Source of the DNA: Axinella damicornis
Taxonomy: Eukaryota; Porifera; Demospongiae; Axinellida; Axinellidae
DNA: 64,000 nucleotides
NCBI GenBank assembly: GCA_963931865.1
Contig: OZ007506.1
Span: 310,001-374,000 of the forward strand
Direction: 5' to 3'
The notes under the pieces were generated by a model. The model did not search any database and was not told the DNA's origin. It saw nothing but the letters and a program-made list of their open reading frames with translations. The position numbers and the translations under genes were made by a program. Below, piece by piece: positions 1 to 29,474 of this stretch (within the stretch, counting starts at the first letter, position 1; each line of letters starts with the position of its first letter).

Positions 1-381
1 ATTTTCTTATTTACTTCTCTGTGACTATAGCAGACAAGGTGTGGCTACAAAGGTTTCAAATTTGGATAGTGGGAAAGAGCATGCATGGACAGGCTTCTTC
101 TGGCTTGCATGGACAGGCAGTGACCAGTATACAGCTATCTATACAGCTATCTCCCCGCACATCTTCAGTTTTTGTGGCTTCAGACAGATAAAGAGGGGAG
201 GGAAGTTGATGTTTGTGTATGCACAGCAGCAGCTGACACGTCCAACTGCCTTATCTCAGGTCCTATCACAAGCAGCTGTGTAGGAGTTTATAGCTTGCAC
301 GTACTGTCGTACTGTCCTGTAGAAACAGTAGTCAGAGTAGGACAAGACGCAAGATAAAATTAATACCAAAGAACGAAGGTC

Positions 382-382
<1 letters not shown>

Positions 383-412
<30 letters not shown>
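383..412. repeat. Poly(C) tract, 30 bp
   Basis: An uninterrupted run of 30 C on the plus strand, followed by TCCCC. It is one of six long C or G homopolymers in the window. Confidence 0.97.
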
Positions 413-415
<3 letters not shown>

Positions 416-1494
416 CCCTCTGCAAAGTGTGATGGTCAGTTAGCGACCAAGTCACAGTTCAAAGCTACCCACGGCATCCCACCTCCGGAAAATTGACGTA
501 GGAGTAACATAATTGAGTTGCACCAAATGGAGGCTGACTTTCATGGTGAAGGTCGATCAGACAGGCCTTAATGTGGGGGCTATGGAGCATGGAGGGCATC
601 AGGAGTGCATTAGGCAGGTGCACATGACTGAGCCTGGACCTCCTGGGTCTCGGTAAACTCCTTTCTGTTTTCAGATCGTGCTCTGACGCAAACCAAACAA
701 CCTCGCACCAGAAGAGTGTACATAGCCACTCCCACGGGGCAACCGAGGAGAGCCTAGCCCACACGCTTTACGTGCACCTCGTGGGCGCCACGGGACAGGT
801 GCCAAGCAGTGAATCCACTTTCCCCAGGGAAGATTTATACAGCTGCACTCTCCTGTTGGTAGAGTCTACTCTGAGTTTGAATTGGAGCATTCCATGAAGT
901 TTTATTCCAGTGTTGTTATGACATACACGCACTAACAGGCACCCTATTTGATGTAAACAGACTAAGTATGTTGCACTGACCGTGCCTTGCATAACTGTTT
1001 GTCATCTCCAAGCAGACAGCTGGTACACATGAAAAGCAAAAATGGCAAGTATTTGGCGACTCTCAGGTCGGAGGTTGAGCATTCCGACAAACTTAGCCTC
1101 AATTTGGAGACCCTGCCCTCAGTAATTGCACACAACACTCAGAGTGGGAGTCAGAGAATTTAATTGGGTGCGGTAATTTTGTGATGCAACCCTCCGCTGT
1201 CCACTGGGAAGAAGCCTGTGTGTGGTATGAACCACCAGTGGGGGGATGGAGGCTTCCCACTTGGGGAAGGCTTAGAAATAGTGGCTCTGTTATAATACCA
1301 TTTGAAGTTATCCCTTATCAGCTATGGACACAAAAGTGCAAAATTGCTGCAAATAAGAGAATTTGATTATTGCGTGTTGTGAGTAGCTGTCAAGGGTATC
1401 ACTCTTCAGGAGACCAGATAAGAGCTGTAACCAGGTGACAGACAGGCCCTATCCTGGATTGGTGAGGCCATACTCTGTGGGGGTAATAGTACCC

Positions 1495-1990
1495 AGGCTC
1501 ACCCTCGGCTCAGGCCCACCCTCGGCTCAGGCCCACCCTCAGTTCCCAGATCCGCCCTCAGCTCCAAGACCCACCCTCGGCTCCCAGACCCACCCTCGGC
1601 TCCCAGACTCACCCTTGGCTCCGAGACCCACCCTCGGCTCCCAGACCCACCCTCGGCTCCCAGACCCACCCTCGGCTCCCAGACCCACCCTCGGCTCCCA
1701 GACTCACCCTCGGCTCCCAGACTCACCCTCGGCTCCCAGACTCACCCTCGGCTCCCAGACTCACCCTCGGCTCCCAGACCCACCCTCGCCCCCCAGACCC
1801 ACCCTTGGCTCCCACGCTCGGCTCCCAGGCCTACCGTCAGCTCCTAGACTCACACGTTCCCAGACCCACCCTCGGCCCCCAGACCCACCCTTGGCTCCCA
1901 CGCTCGGCTCCCAGGCCTACCGTCAGCTCCTAGACTCACACGTTCCCAGACCCACCCTCGGCTCCCACGCTTGGCTCCCAGAATGGCATA
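1495..1990 (+). repeat. 19-bp minisatellite (CTCGGCTCCCAGACYCACC)
   Basis: A tandem array with a 19-bp period and mostly C/T and G/A substitutions between copies. From about 1805 it degenerates, and a longer block (TTGGCTCCCACGCTCGGCTC and following) is itself duplicated. Nineteen is not a multiple of three, so the open frame across it repeats every 19 residues through all three phases; this is a by-product of the repeat and not evidence of a protein. Confidence 0.93.
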
Positions 1991-2480
1991 TCAATGGAAG
2001 ACGACACAGGAAGGGGTTGGGGTAGAACACACACACTTTCCAAGGAATACAATTCTGCCTCAGGAGAAGTAACGGCTTCACAACACAACTGCTACATTCC
2101 CAATGTTCCCAATGGAATATTATACGACTTGGGGACTATTTTCACTTCATTGTGTTCCATCCTGCTATTGTTTGTCTCTAAGAGCATGTCATCCAACAGA
2201 CCAGAGCAAGTCTTCCCTCCATATCCCCAATGGGACGGGAGATATGCCTCAGGTGAAAGTCATTCCTGTGTCCCTAGACTAAATTTTCAAGGACCATTTC
2301 CACTTGCCCAAGAGCTCCATGCACATGGTGTGCATATTCATTGTGTAGTGTCTGAAATGTGACACTCAGTAATGAAGATTCATTGGTGGACCAGCTTTTA
2401 GCTTAGCAACTGGTCTGAAATAACAGCCAAGTGAATGTACATGATTCAATTACTCATACGCTATTGCAGCACTCAGCCAT

Positions 2481-2609
2481 ACTCTAGTTCGGTACCAGCT
2501 ATGCCACCATGCTCTCAGTACTCTAGTTCGGTACCAGCTATGCCACCATGCTCTCAGTACTCTAGTTCGGTACCAGCTATGCCACCATGCTCTCACTACT
2601 CTAGTTCCT
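2481..2609 (+). repeat. 39-bp tandem repeat, about 3.3 copies
   Basis: Copies begin with ACTCTAGTTCGGTACC at 2481, 2520 and 2559, with a diverged partial copy at 2598. The three complete copies are nearly identical. Confidence 0.95.
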
Positions 2610-3373
2610 GTACGGCTACCCAATTAGCATACCAGTCTTTGGTTCACAGATGAAGTGCTCTCTCTTCATTTGGCAGACCAGCCTTGGGCTCAAAGGGTTT
2701 AACACAGTCGATTTCCGTTGCGTTTTGAACATTGCGAATTGCGTGGATTTTCACGGATCCTGTCTTCTGCAAATATGACACTCACGCAAAGTGCCTGTAT
2801 GGCTTCCAGACTGTGTGTATTCCAGGTTGTGTCATTTCCGTGAAGCTCCACCCGCGGAAATTTCTTGCCGCACATGATCACACAATACGCAATGTTCAAA
2901 CCCAACATTTTTTGAAGAGTGTATTTATATATGGTACGATGCACGGGCATGTTGCAAACAGGACGGACAGAAAGTTCTTGCCGCACATGGTCACGCATAC
3001 AATACGCTATACGCAATGTTCTGTAACAACTGGTTCAGTGATTGGAGCATGCGTTTGGATATAACAATGAGTGAAACTCGAGTTAGCAAGCTTCCGTTTC
3101 CGGCTCTCTCAACCAAATACTGCCTGTGGGAACCATTCTCAAACCATGTCCCCTCACATGACTGAATGTTGGGTGTGTATGATTGTACAAAGGGTTTACA
3201 GAACAGTTGTCATTCCTGCTGACCAGGAGAGGTCAAGTACAGTTGGCTGCTGCTTTGCTTAATATATCCTTGTCTCCATAAGAGGCAAGCATAACTAACT
3301 AGTGTTTAACAAAGAGAGCCCATACAATGACATGGCACACGTTTGAAACCACAGGAACCCGGCTATCACTCAC

Positions 3374-6300
3374 TCTGCCAGGGTGGAGTCCTGCAGTCGG
3401 CTGGTCTCGCTTGGCGCTTGCTGGTCTGTCACCCACACGGACAGAGTGATCTCCTGTTGAGGGGGGAAGAGGGAAGGGAGGATAGCATGGTGCCCGTTGG
3501 CAATTCAGAATGCTCTCGCCATAGTTCATTTGCAATTCAAGTCTGTACCAGCACATCATGTTTAGTAACCTCCTTCAACGTGGTCATCCTGGGATGAGCA
3601 AGGTGTCCTCGCTTCAGGAGGAGGACCCCCCCCCCCCCCCCCCTCCCCCTGCATGGCCAGGGAACAAGGTATCCTTGGTAACCGAGTGTCCAGGGGTTCT
3701 GTGGTAGCCTCACTCCTGGAGCTACAGCTTGCAAACTGTCAAGGCTAGCTCTTTGGCACTCTGTCCAAGTGGCACGTACAAACACTCCCCCCAGTAGGGA
3801 TAACGAGTAGGTGTTGATTGAGTCTAGTGGCTTTGAAAGACTATGTATACCCAGACAGGTCTTTGACCATATACATTTGTGGGCAGGCAGTACCACAAAC
3901 GTGATACATATTTGGCATTGTTGAGACCCACTTAACTGAAGAGGACCCTAATGAATGTCAGCGTGCTAAGTGGGCTATGTTTATCTGGAGGGTGCCTGGG
4001 GCTGCTTGCGTATCCCTCACAGCCATGAATTGTGGCCAATGCTCCGCCCCCCACCCCCCACCACACAAGCATAATCATAGGTAAAAGGGAATAACAGGTG
4101 GGCTTCGTCAAGGAATTTGAAGGGAGCAGATTCATACGTGTCATGGGTACCATGGCCGTAAGTGGAGTCATGCAGGAGGTGATCAAGCCTATGAAGTCAT
4201 ACGCCCGCTGTGCTTCCGGTCACTCCCACAGCCTAAGTCCAAGCTACCATTCTGTTTGTCAGTTCAAAGTGCACCGCTAAGTGGTTTCATCGACTGTCAG
4301 GAAACTCAAGCCATGAACACCATCATAAAGATGCTCCAGCTGTGCTATGAAGTACTAGCAGGTGTGCTCCTGCTAGTAGCAGAGAACTGGTCTCATTCCC
4401 AGACCATGCAGAGTTTCCCTACCTGGGAGCGAGGCTACTCTGGGAACACGGCTACTCCCTCATGCTCAGCAGCCTGTTTCTTTTGCTAAGGGAGTGTTGT
4501 TCTTCATTGCGTTCCTTGTATATCTTGTAATAGCTTACAACCATTAAGAATAATTACACCCAAGCAATATAAACAAATTTATGTCCTAATTAAATTTCAA
4601 GGATTTCCCAGAACTTTATCCTGCGGGTCGTTTGTAATACTGAAGAGCCTGTGGACCCATGACTACAATTAATCAAATATTTAGTGCAAAACAAAAGGTT
4701 TTGCATGAAATATGGTCTGAAATACTGTGGCCTTCAGAGTTGGAATTTCACTCAACTTTAATTTGAGTGCAAAATTTATCCATAGCTTATAAACATGTCA
4801 ACTGCAGATGCTTTTGTACAGGTCTTTGTACAGGTCATAGCATTAACTTCTTATACAACATGATTTGGGCAGTGGGATCCATTTAGTCATATACAGTAGG
4901 AAGGACTTAGTGCTGCACAGATTTGAATAGGAGTAAATATGCACTGTTCAAAAGGAATGGATTTAAGTATACCGGTAGGTCTCTTTCTCCCGTGGAATTA
5001 GTGCTCTGATGGCTGTTTGTTGTAAACTACATTCCATAACCAGTTTACTAAAATTGTGATTACATTATAATGTGCTGCCAATGTTTCTTTAATTCACACA
5101 CACACAGCTGTATGGTTGAACTAACCTCGCGATCTCTCTCAACCAGGACAGAGTGCCACCTGTCGTTGGTTACAGAGAGAGCTTCCCTGCTGGTCACAGA
5201 GACCTGGCCCCCAGACATCAGCTGGCACCTGACACTCCCTCCCACCACCTCCAGAGTGAAGATCTTTGTTGGAAGTCCTGCCTGGTACAGCAGCAGTCCC
5301 CGGGACAGGGTGGTTTGGAACTCCAGGTACACACTCTCACGCTCCCCAAGGAAGAAGTTGTAACCAGAATACTTTTGGAATGACCTTGGAGCGAATGTGA
5401 CTGCTGGGGAGAGAGTGATCTCAACTGTGGTGGTGCTGGAGAGCGGAGACCTCCCGTGGTCAACTGCAGTCACAGTGAGTGTCACTTGACCAGCCACAGA
5501 GTTGTAGTCAAGTCCACTGCTGTTCACTGAAATTCTGCCAGAAGATTCGTTGATAGCAAACCAGCCTCTTGCTTGTGCCTTGTCCACCCCAGTGATTGCA
5601 AATGAGAGTGTACTGTTCTCTCCTGCATCCTTGTCCCAGGCAATGACTGTTAAAACTTCCTTCCCAACTGGTGCACTATCTGAAATCCGTGCATGGAAAG
5701 GGCTGTGCAAAAATTGTGGAGCATTGTCATTTTGATCAGTCACAACGATGAAGATGGTGCTCGTGCCGCTGAGAGGAGGCTCAGCTGTGTTGTGCGCAGT
5801 GAGAGAGAGAGTCAGGCTGGGTGTCATTTCCCTGTCTAATGTCTGATTTATTCCTACCCGGACCCAGATATTCTCAAAAAATGTCAGCAGACGAACTGTA
5901 GTTAGTGTGTACGGCTCAAACTCAACCAATATACTTCCATTGACTTTTCTGAAATTCTCCTCTGAATCATCATCTTCAACTATAAAAAAGGGGAGGAAAA
6001 CAGGTAAGATTGTTTCGTCCGAATTCTCTTCCACAAAAATGGTCAGGTTGTTACTGGAAGATTGACAATCCTCACAAACAAAGTAAGGAGGTTCATCATT
6101 GGCATCCATGATGTCCACAGTCACTGTAGCAATCGTGACTGCATTTTGCCCAGGGTTTCGTGCCTGGACATAGAAACTAAAACGCCTCAGGACCAAGTTC
6201 GTGTCGTAGTCAATATGCTGGATTAAAAAAATGTCCCCTGTATTGACGTCAACACGAATGAACTCATAGATGATGGGTTCTGTAACACTGCTCATGTTTG

Positions 6301-7338
6301 GATTGGAGTAGATGGTGTACAAGATGGTCCCACTTGAGTCAAGGTCATTAGCTGTTATGTTACCGATGCTGATGTCCAGAGGATGGTCTTCAGAGACCTC
6401 GAAGCTGTAGCTACTCGTGATGAATGTAGGCAGTTCATCGTTTGAGTCATCGATGCTCACAATGAGTGTCTGGTTGAAGGCTCTCATAGGGACACCCATG
6501 TCCATGACGGTTATTGTCAGGTTGAACTGTCTCTCTCTCTCGAAATCCAGATGTTCGACTACATAGAGCAACCGTGTGGTGGAAGAAGGGTTCGTGTCTC
6601 CAACAGGCCGGTCAATCTGAAAGACATTCCCTTCATTACCGCGTGTTATGCTGAACATGACTGTCCCATTGGAGCCTTTATCATTGTCAACCGGCTGCAG
6701 GGATTGGATGGGGTTGGGTATTCCAATGTTCTCCAGAACGTTTATTATATGCACTGGCTCAAGGTTGAAGAAGCTTGGCGTCTCATCATTGACGTCCAGT
6801 ACGTTAATAACGAGCACCCGGTTGTCCTCGCTGTTAGTGGTAGTATTCATGTACCGCACAATGCAGTTCAGGCGGTCACTCCTTTCGATTCTGACCACTA
6901 GTTCTCGATCCAAGTTTCCTCTCGTTCTGATCGCGCTCGACGAAGAATTAATGCTGAAGAATCTGCTGCAATTGCAAGATGTATCCACAAAGCTGCAAGG
7001 AGAAACGATGATAGAGGGTACCCATAGTCTGTCCATTCTACGACTGAGTCTGAGTGTATTATATACACAAGGCGTGCACTGAGGATGCAATAAACTAACA
7101 GGCCATTGTGTATAATGAACATGCATGCACGCACACTGACAAATACTACCATACTATGGCAAGGGTTGTATAAGCTCACTCACCCGAAGGACGTTCCGCC
7201 GCTGTTGAATGGCCGACCGACAGAGTACCCGTCGCCAGTATTTTCTACAACATCGAACTGCAACTGTAGTTGCGCGCGTGTCGACAGGAACACACATAGC
7301 GCAATGAACAGGGTAATTGTTGAGCTGCTTACAGCCAT
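3374..7338 (-). CDS. Short cadherin with laminin-G domain, 3' end missing (cadherin B)
   Basis: Predicted cell-surface adhesion protein. Exons on the minus strand: 7338-7184, 6992-5126 and 3453-3374; donors are GTGAGT, GTTAGT and GTGAGT, acceptors TTGCAG and CAACAG, and the phases agree. The start is the Met at 7338 because a signal peptide (MAVSSSTITLFIALCVF) follows it; an in-frame Met at 7380 is the alternative. The large exon has four cadherin linkers (DVNDETP, DSNDELP, DANDEPP, DQNDNAP), so about five repeats, plus LDRE and DxD calcium-binding motifs. It then enters a laminin-G domain (GLLLYQAG, NDRWHSVLVERD), which continues into the 80-nt exon (EITLSVWVTDQQ). At least 700 residues. The rest of laminin G, any EGF, the membrane segment and the tail were not found. 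The 1.67 kb second intron has no clear gene. Whether it is a membrane or secreted protein is unknown. Confidence 0.85.
3626..3643. repeat. Poly(C) tract, 18 bp
   Basis: An uninterrupted run of 18 C on the plus strand, within the second intron of the short cadherin gene. Confidence 0.97.
4098..4157 (+). other. Unassigned exon-like open segment
   Basis: Twenty open codons on the plus strand lie between a good acceptor (ATAACAG) and a good donor (GTAAGT), inside an intron of the minus-strand cadherin. The peptide includes VGFVKEFEGSRF and IRVMGTMA. I do not recognise it and no partner exon was found. It may be chance, or an exon of a small nested gene. Confidence 0.15.
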
Positions 7339-7672
7339 TGAACACTTCGATCGGAGCGAACAACTGCGGTACAGCAACAACTCTAGAACGCTTCACAATA
7401 AATTATGTTTGCCAGTCCATTACGGTTGCTTTGTTATTATGGTACTGGTATTAATTAATTCCGTTTCTGTGGTTACAACGAAGAATCCAAATAAGTCTAT
7501 GACTAGACCGTGGTACATGGTGCACCGGAGGTGGGTGGGGCTGAATAGCACGTGATCTGCTAGGGTGTATGCATGATCGAACGAACAAGGTCGCATCGAT
7601 TGCAGAGGTCAAGGGGAGAGATGGCATGCCAATACTGGTACATAGGTTATGGTATAGTCTAGTGCTCTGGAC
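7339..7672. promoter_or_regulatory. Putative bidirectional promoter, cadherin B / EXPERA-like gene
   Basis: Only 334 bp separate the start codon of the minus-strand cadherin from that of the plus-strand EXPERA-like gene. The arrangement implies a shared upstream region. I see no unambiguous TATA box. The role is inferred from spacing alone. Confidence 0.4.
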
Positions 7673-7873
7673 ATGTTTATTGTGGATCTGTTCATCCCTC
7701 GTTCCTGCAGGATCAGTGTGCTGTGGTTCTTTCTGTCCTCTGTGGTGGTGGTGTGGGATGCACTGTTTCTCCTGTTAAGACCCCGGACTCTGCCAGGGGG
7801 TGACTTACACACCTTCTGGAAGCCGTGTAAGCATGCACCGTCTACAGTCAAGCTGTCTTTAGTTTCCTGAGAT

Positions 7874-7910
<37 letters not shown>

Positions 7911-9357
7911 CCAATAATTTTTAACATCAGCCACTTCTAGAATTTTCATGCTGGCGGTACTCACAGTGTTGCAAGTTAGTAGTGAATCCACTAAGCTTGC
8001 ATCCAACATATGCTTGCATAGAACCTGAATCAATCCTGCTTGCAGTTCGTCAATAAGTGGCCAAAAGATGCCCTCCTCCACTGAAGCTGTCGTCGTCCAG
8101 GGAGATAACCTTCAGCAGATAGATGCCAAGAACTTTGTATCACTAATTATGCCAAAATTGGCAGAAACAACATTCCTGTTCTACTTGCCGATACAATGAA
8201 CCAAAATTCACAATTCAGCAGCTTCATCATCATCTCATTCACATACCCATACCCATAGTGTCACATACCCATACTAGTGTAACACTCTCTTCCAAGTCTG
8301 TTCCCATTACCAGGAGTCCATAATTATGGGCTCCTGCCATTACCAATTTGGGTTCATTGTTTCGTCAGAAATGGTACGTCGTCACCCTAGCTATAGAACA
8401 GGAGTGCTGTTCTGCAACTTCTGCTTAAGGATAGGATGAGGTTAGCATGGTTTGGGGAATGGAGGACTGCCTATAGGTTCATTTTTCAATGACCGTACTG
8501 TAGCAGTACTGTTATGTGATGAACTCTATAACCAGTTCTGAATGTCAAGCATCGTGCTAGCTTCCCATTGACTGTAACCATGGCTCTATAGGGGAGACAT
8601 ACCAGAACACGCTTATGACGGTTTTGTGACTTGGTGTTCTCTTGCAGATGAGTTGTATGTGTGGGTTGACAGGAGATATGGGGACATGGCAGACACCTTT
8701 GGTATTGCACAAGCTTGGTAAGGACTAAGGAGCTCAATCTCACTCGCTTGCAGATATAATTGAATCAAAATTAGTGCTGGTTTATCCCATCCAGGTTAAA
8801 CTTTGTGGAGGTTTGCTTCAACCTGGCCACTTTAACCATGGTTAGTCCTGCATGGAGGCATGTGTCAACCTGGCCACTTTAACCATGGTTAGTCCTGCAT
8901 GGAGGCATGTCAACCTGGCCACTTTAACCTGTAGCATGGAGGCATGCTTCAACCTGACCACGTTAATTAACCGTGGCTTGTTCTGTAGGCATGTGTCACT
9001 TTAACCATGGTTAGTCCTGTAGCATGGAGACGTGTAGTTTTGGTGGCCACTGTGTGCAAGACTATACCAAGATCCTTCCACCCCTAGCTGCTGCGGCGGA
9101 ACAAAGGGGCGCTACTCTGTGGCTTCTTTGTGAGCTCTCTGACCCTCTGGAAGACCGTCCTCTACCTGATGCAGTACTTTGAGTTCTGTGGTGGTGGTTA
9201 CATGGTGGCGCACCTCACCTGGAGCCAGTTCGTCTTCCTCCTGCTGGTGCCCAGTGGGGTGTGGGTCGTATTTCCTGCATACTTTGTTGTAACCTACGGA
9301 TTGCAGCTGCAAGCAGCTGTGCGGAGCCATTACAAGGGAAGCAAGAAGAAACAGTAG
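7673..9357 (+). CDS. EXPERA-like four-span membrane protein
   Basis: Four exons: 7673-7826, 8648-8717, 8795-8840 and 9088-9357, giving 179 residues. Donors are GTAAGC, GTAAGG and GTTAGT; each join keeps phase (it creates WKP|Y and AQA|W). An in-frame TAG lies just upstream of the ATG. Conserved-looking stretches are WDALFLLLRPRTLPGGDLH, YVWVDRRYGD, FGIAQAWLNFVE, LTLWKTVLY and PSGVWVVFPAYFVVTYG, with hydrophobic segments near residues 13-36, 69-90, 96-120 and 135-158. From memory these match an EXPERA-fold family (related to TMEM97 and emopamil-binding protein) best known from uncharacterised fungal proteins; length and layout fit. Members act in ER sterol handling, but this protein's own substrate is unknown. 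The C-terminus is lysine-rich (GSKKKQ), resembling a dilysine ER-retrieval signal. The gene ends about 790 bp from the 3' end of the convergent giant cadherin. Confidence 0.75.
7875..7909. repeat. Poly(C) tract, 35 bp
   Basis: Thirty-five consecutive C on the plus strand, in intron 1 of the EXPERA-like gene about 50 bp after its donor. Confidence 0.97.
8819..9030 (+). repeat. Tandem duplication of an exon end and its splice donor
   Basis: The last 22 coding bases of exon 3 of the EXPERA-like gene plus the donor (CACTTTAACCATG|GTTAGT) are repeated at 47- then 45-bp spacing, and more loosely up to about 9030. Copies of the donor occur at 8841, 8888 and 9010. Only the first keeps the reading frame; use of the second would reach a stop codon within the duplicated part. 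Confidence 0.9.
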
Positions 9358-10144
9358 GGATATGCTTAGCTCGAATCCACCTACCCCATATCTTTTAGAA
9401 GTAGCACAGTATTAACATTTTTGCCAGACTTGCTTTTGTACAAGCTATTGGATGTAGGTTTAACTTCCAAAAGGAGGACCTTACCTGGGCTATGGAGTTG
9501 CTGCATTGTGAAGGCAGCTGCTATCGTTGTTGACCAGCATGCACACACTTACCGTAGTAACTGAATTGGTACAGGCTTGGCCTGTCCACTTGGGTGCTTA
9601 CTAAACTACTAAATTTCAGTTCAAGGGAATTAAATGGCATGAGAAATTCAAAAATGTCCGAAAAACGCTGTCTCACCTGACCTTGTGTGTACTACCAGCA
9701 CACCAATAGATACAATTCTGGATCATGCAGTCCGCTAACAGATCGCACACCTGAGGCATACAAGAAACCACCATTATATGGAGCTAGTGGCTATAACAAG
9801 TAATTACCCAGAACTAGCAACCGAATGCTATAGTATATTCCAAAGATCCATGGCATTACTCCCCCATGGCCCTCCGATTGGATATACCGTGTAAACTAAC
9901 AGGTCAATTGCACCTTCGGAATACACCTACTCGAGGTATAGCAGTCAAAATACTGCCACTATGCACTGCTATGATGCAGCCACCCCTAGGTTGTATTATC
10001 TGCTGTTTCAGCAGTTTATCGGTACCTTTTTTGTTAATTGAAATATTAATACTCTTGAATACAAACTGAAGAGCAGAAACGTATAAAATATGCAAATGTG
10101 TGCTAAAATTTAGTGGAGACAAGTGGTATAAAAATAAATGACAT
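9358..10144. other. Intergenic, between convergent 3' ends
   Basis: AT-rich sequence between the EXPERA-like gene (plus) and the giant cadherin (minus). It presumably holds both 3' UTRs. I see no further exon, clear repeat or RNA gene. Confidence 0.6.
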
Positions 10145-27764
<17,620 letters not shown>

Positions 27765-28224
27765 GGCGCTTTCGAGCCTTGTTTGTTGCGTGTTTGAACA
27801 GGTAACTCTTGTCCTTGTCGTTGCGCCGCTATTGTCTAACTTGCATTTTCAACGTAGGCATGTACTTCATCGGATCGGCGCAGATCTGCAATGGGCTGTG
27901 GAATACACTCTCTATAGTTTATCAGTTATGTCTTTAACGGTCACTTACGCTTGTGGTAGACCAATCAAGCCACAACCAGTAGTTGGTGGCGCTAGCACGA
28001 CGGACCAAGTTCTTTGGCAGTTTCACCGTACCCCCTGCACCTTTCAAACATGAATTTATGGGCGGGTGAGGTAATCAGAAAATTCCAGCCCCTCCCACCC
28101 ATTTACTGACCATATGGACAATGTTAAACATGCCACTAGCTATAGTGCATAGCGCCATCACTTCCCTCCACCTTGCACCTAGCACCTTACATCAGCCATC
28201 ATACAATCAATGTTAAGATACAAT

Positions 28225-28273
28225 GTTATGGTGTAGTACTGTACTGTGTACCAGTACAGTACTACACCATAAC
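28225..28273. repeat. Perfect inverted repeat, 22-bp arms, 5-nt loop
   Basis: Arm 28225-28246 (begins GTTATGGTGTAGTACTG) and arm 28252-28273 are exact reverse complements around the loop TGTAC. It could be a tiny foldback element or a short hairpin RNA source. About 460 bp separate it from the giant cadherin start codon. Confidence 0.95.
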
Positions 28274-29071
28274 GATGTGTTCCCGCAAATGTAATCTAAT
28301 GTCCTGGGGGAACATGGATCCCTGCATGTACTCGTTCTGGTTTGCTGTGATTTCATCTTGTACACTGCCTTTTCATCTATTGCTGTTTTGTTTACGCTCT
28401 CAGAACTTCTATAATGAAACCCACAGACACAGCATTCCTGTGGCTAATTCAAATTCTATCTGTATCTAATCAATTACTGCCTACTCTTGCGGCTTCTACC
28501 ACATCCGGTCGTCCTGCAGTTTACCTCTCTCACATTGAGAGGATTCCTCCATCCCAGTAGGAGAGTATAACAAAGACTCTTCCTGGTTTGCCCTCGTCAC
28601 TATGTATGGGCTGGACATGAGGTGGACATTGTAACCACTGCTGCATGCTTACACAGATTCTGTCTGACAGTGCATGCACTGAGATGGGACTGCTGTGCTT
28701 CATGGATGACTGACACCTGACTAGCATGGCACTTCAGTTCTGGTTCATCATAAAGGTATATACCAGTCCTAATGTTGCATCTTGTACACATGCCGCATCA
28801 CTGCACACTCGTATACCTCCTGCAAACTATACACATACTCCGCTGCTCGTGTACGTACCAGTACTGGTTGTGCACACCATGTGGTTCTTGTACTCAGTGT
28901 TGAAATTCTTTCCATCAGTAACAGCAACATACATGACATTGAATTAGCTATTGTGATGTTAGGAAAGATTATAGCCTCATTTGTGTGACACGGAATTACG
29001 AAACAATTATTGTACTGATGATGATTATTGAAGGCACTACACTACACACTTTGCTTTTGGTGGTGTGCATA

Positions 29072-29127
29072 TAGCCTCGTTGCCAGGCACGTGTGGGAGT
29101 AGCCTCGTTGCCAGGCACGTGTGGGAG
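29072..29127 (+). repeat. 28-bp tandem duplication of a foldback-like end
   Basis: Two identical 28-bp copies beginning TAGCCTCGTTGCCAGGCACG. The first part is a one-base variant of the terminal sequence of the foldback family seen elsewhere in the window. Confidence 0.9.
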
Positions 29128-29420
29128 AGCCTGCTAACTCTTTACCCTGTTTGTCCCGTTGCACTTACGTCACGTTTTCCGTGGCAATTATACTATCCGG
29201 AAGTCACCATCTTGGTGTACCGAAATACATTGGCTTCATATGCGGTATCGATCAAAATGTGGCCTGCATCACTGGTAAGCGTTTATTAGCCTACGTATCA
29301 ATCACATTTTGTCCGCCATTGTCGGTGCATGACTGCATTTGCCGAGATCGCCATAGAAGCTGCTATCTCCAAAAACGCAAAATAGCCGCCATGTTGGTGC
29401 ACAAGTCCGTATTCTGACGC

Positions 29421-29474
29421 CAGCTGCTGCATGTCTATACCAGCTGCTGCATGTCTATACCAGCTGCTGCATGT
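29421..29474 (+). repeat. 20-bp tandem repeat, about 2.7 copies
   Basis: The unit CAGCTGCTGCATGTCTATAC occurs twice in full and once in part. Confidence 0.95.

Larger units (their letters stand above)
1..3373. other. Left flank, repeat-rich, no gene recognised
   Basis: I recognise no coding exon here on either strand. The stretch lies downstream of the last exon I can assign to the short minus-strand cadherin, so it is probably that gene's next intron or its 3' side. It holds a C30 tract, a 19-bp minisatellite, a 39-bp tandem repeat and a diverged direct repeat (about 2861-2898 and 2974-3021, sharing TTCTTGCCGCACATG and ATACGCAATGTTC). I searched the minus strand for the expected laminin-G end, EGF and transmembrane segments and found none. 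Confidence 0.5.

Noticed and set aside
768..992. Laminin-G-like end of cadherin B (LQFKLRVDSTNRRVQLYKSS)
   Set aside because: It resembles laminin G slightly, but the required acceptor phase, the GFxGC motif and an EGF are missing.
1435..2025. Proline-rich protein of 196 residues
   Set aside because: A translation of the 19-bp minisatellite with no upstream signal or partner exon.
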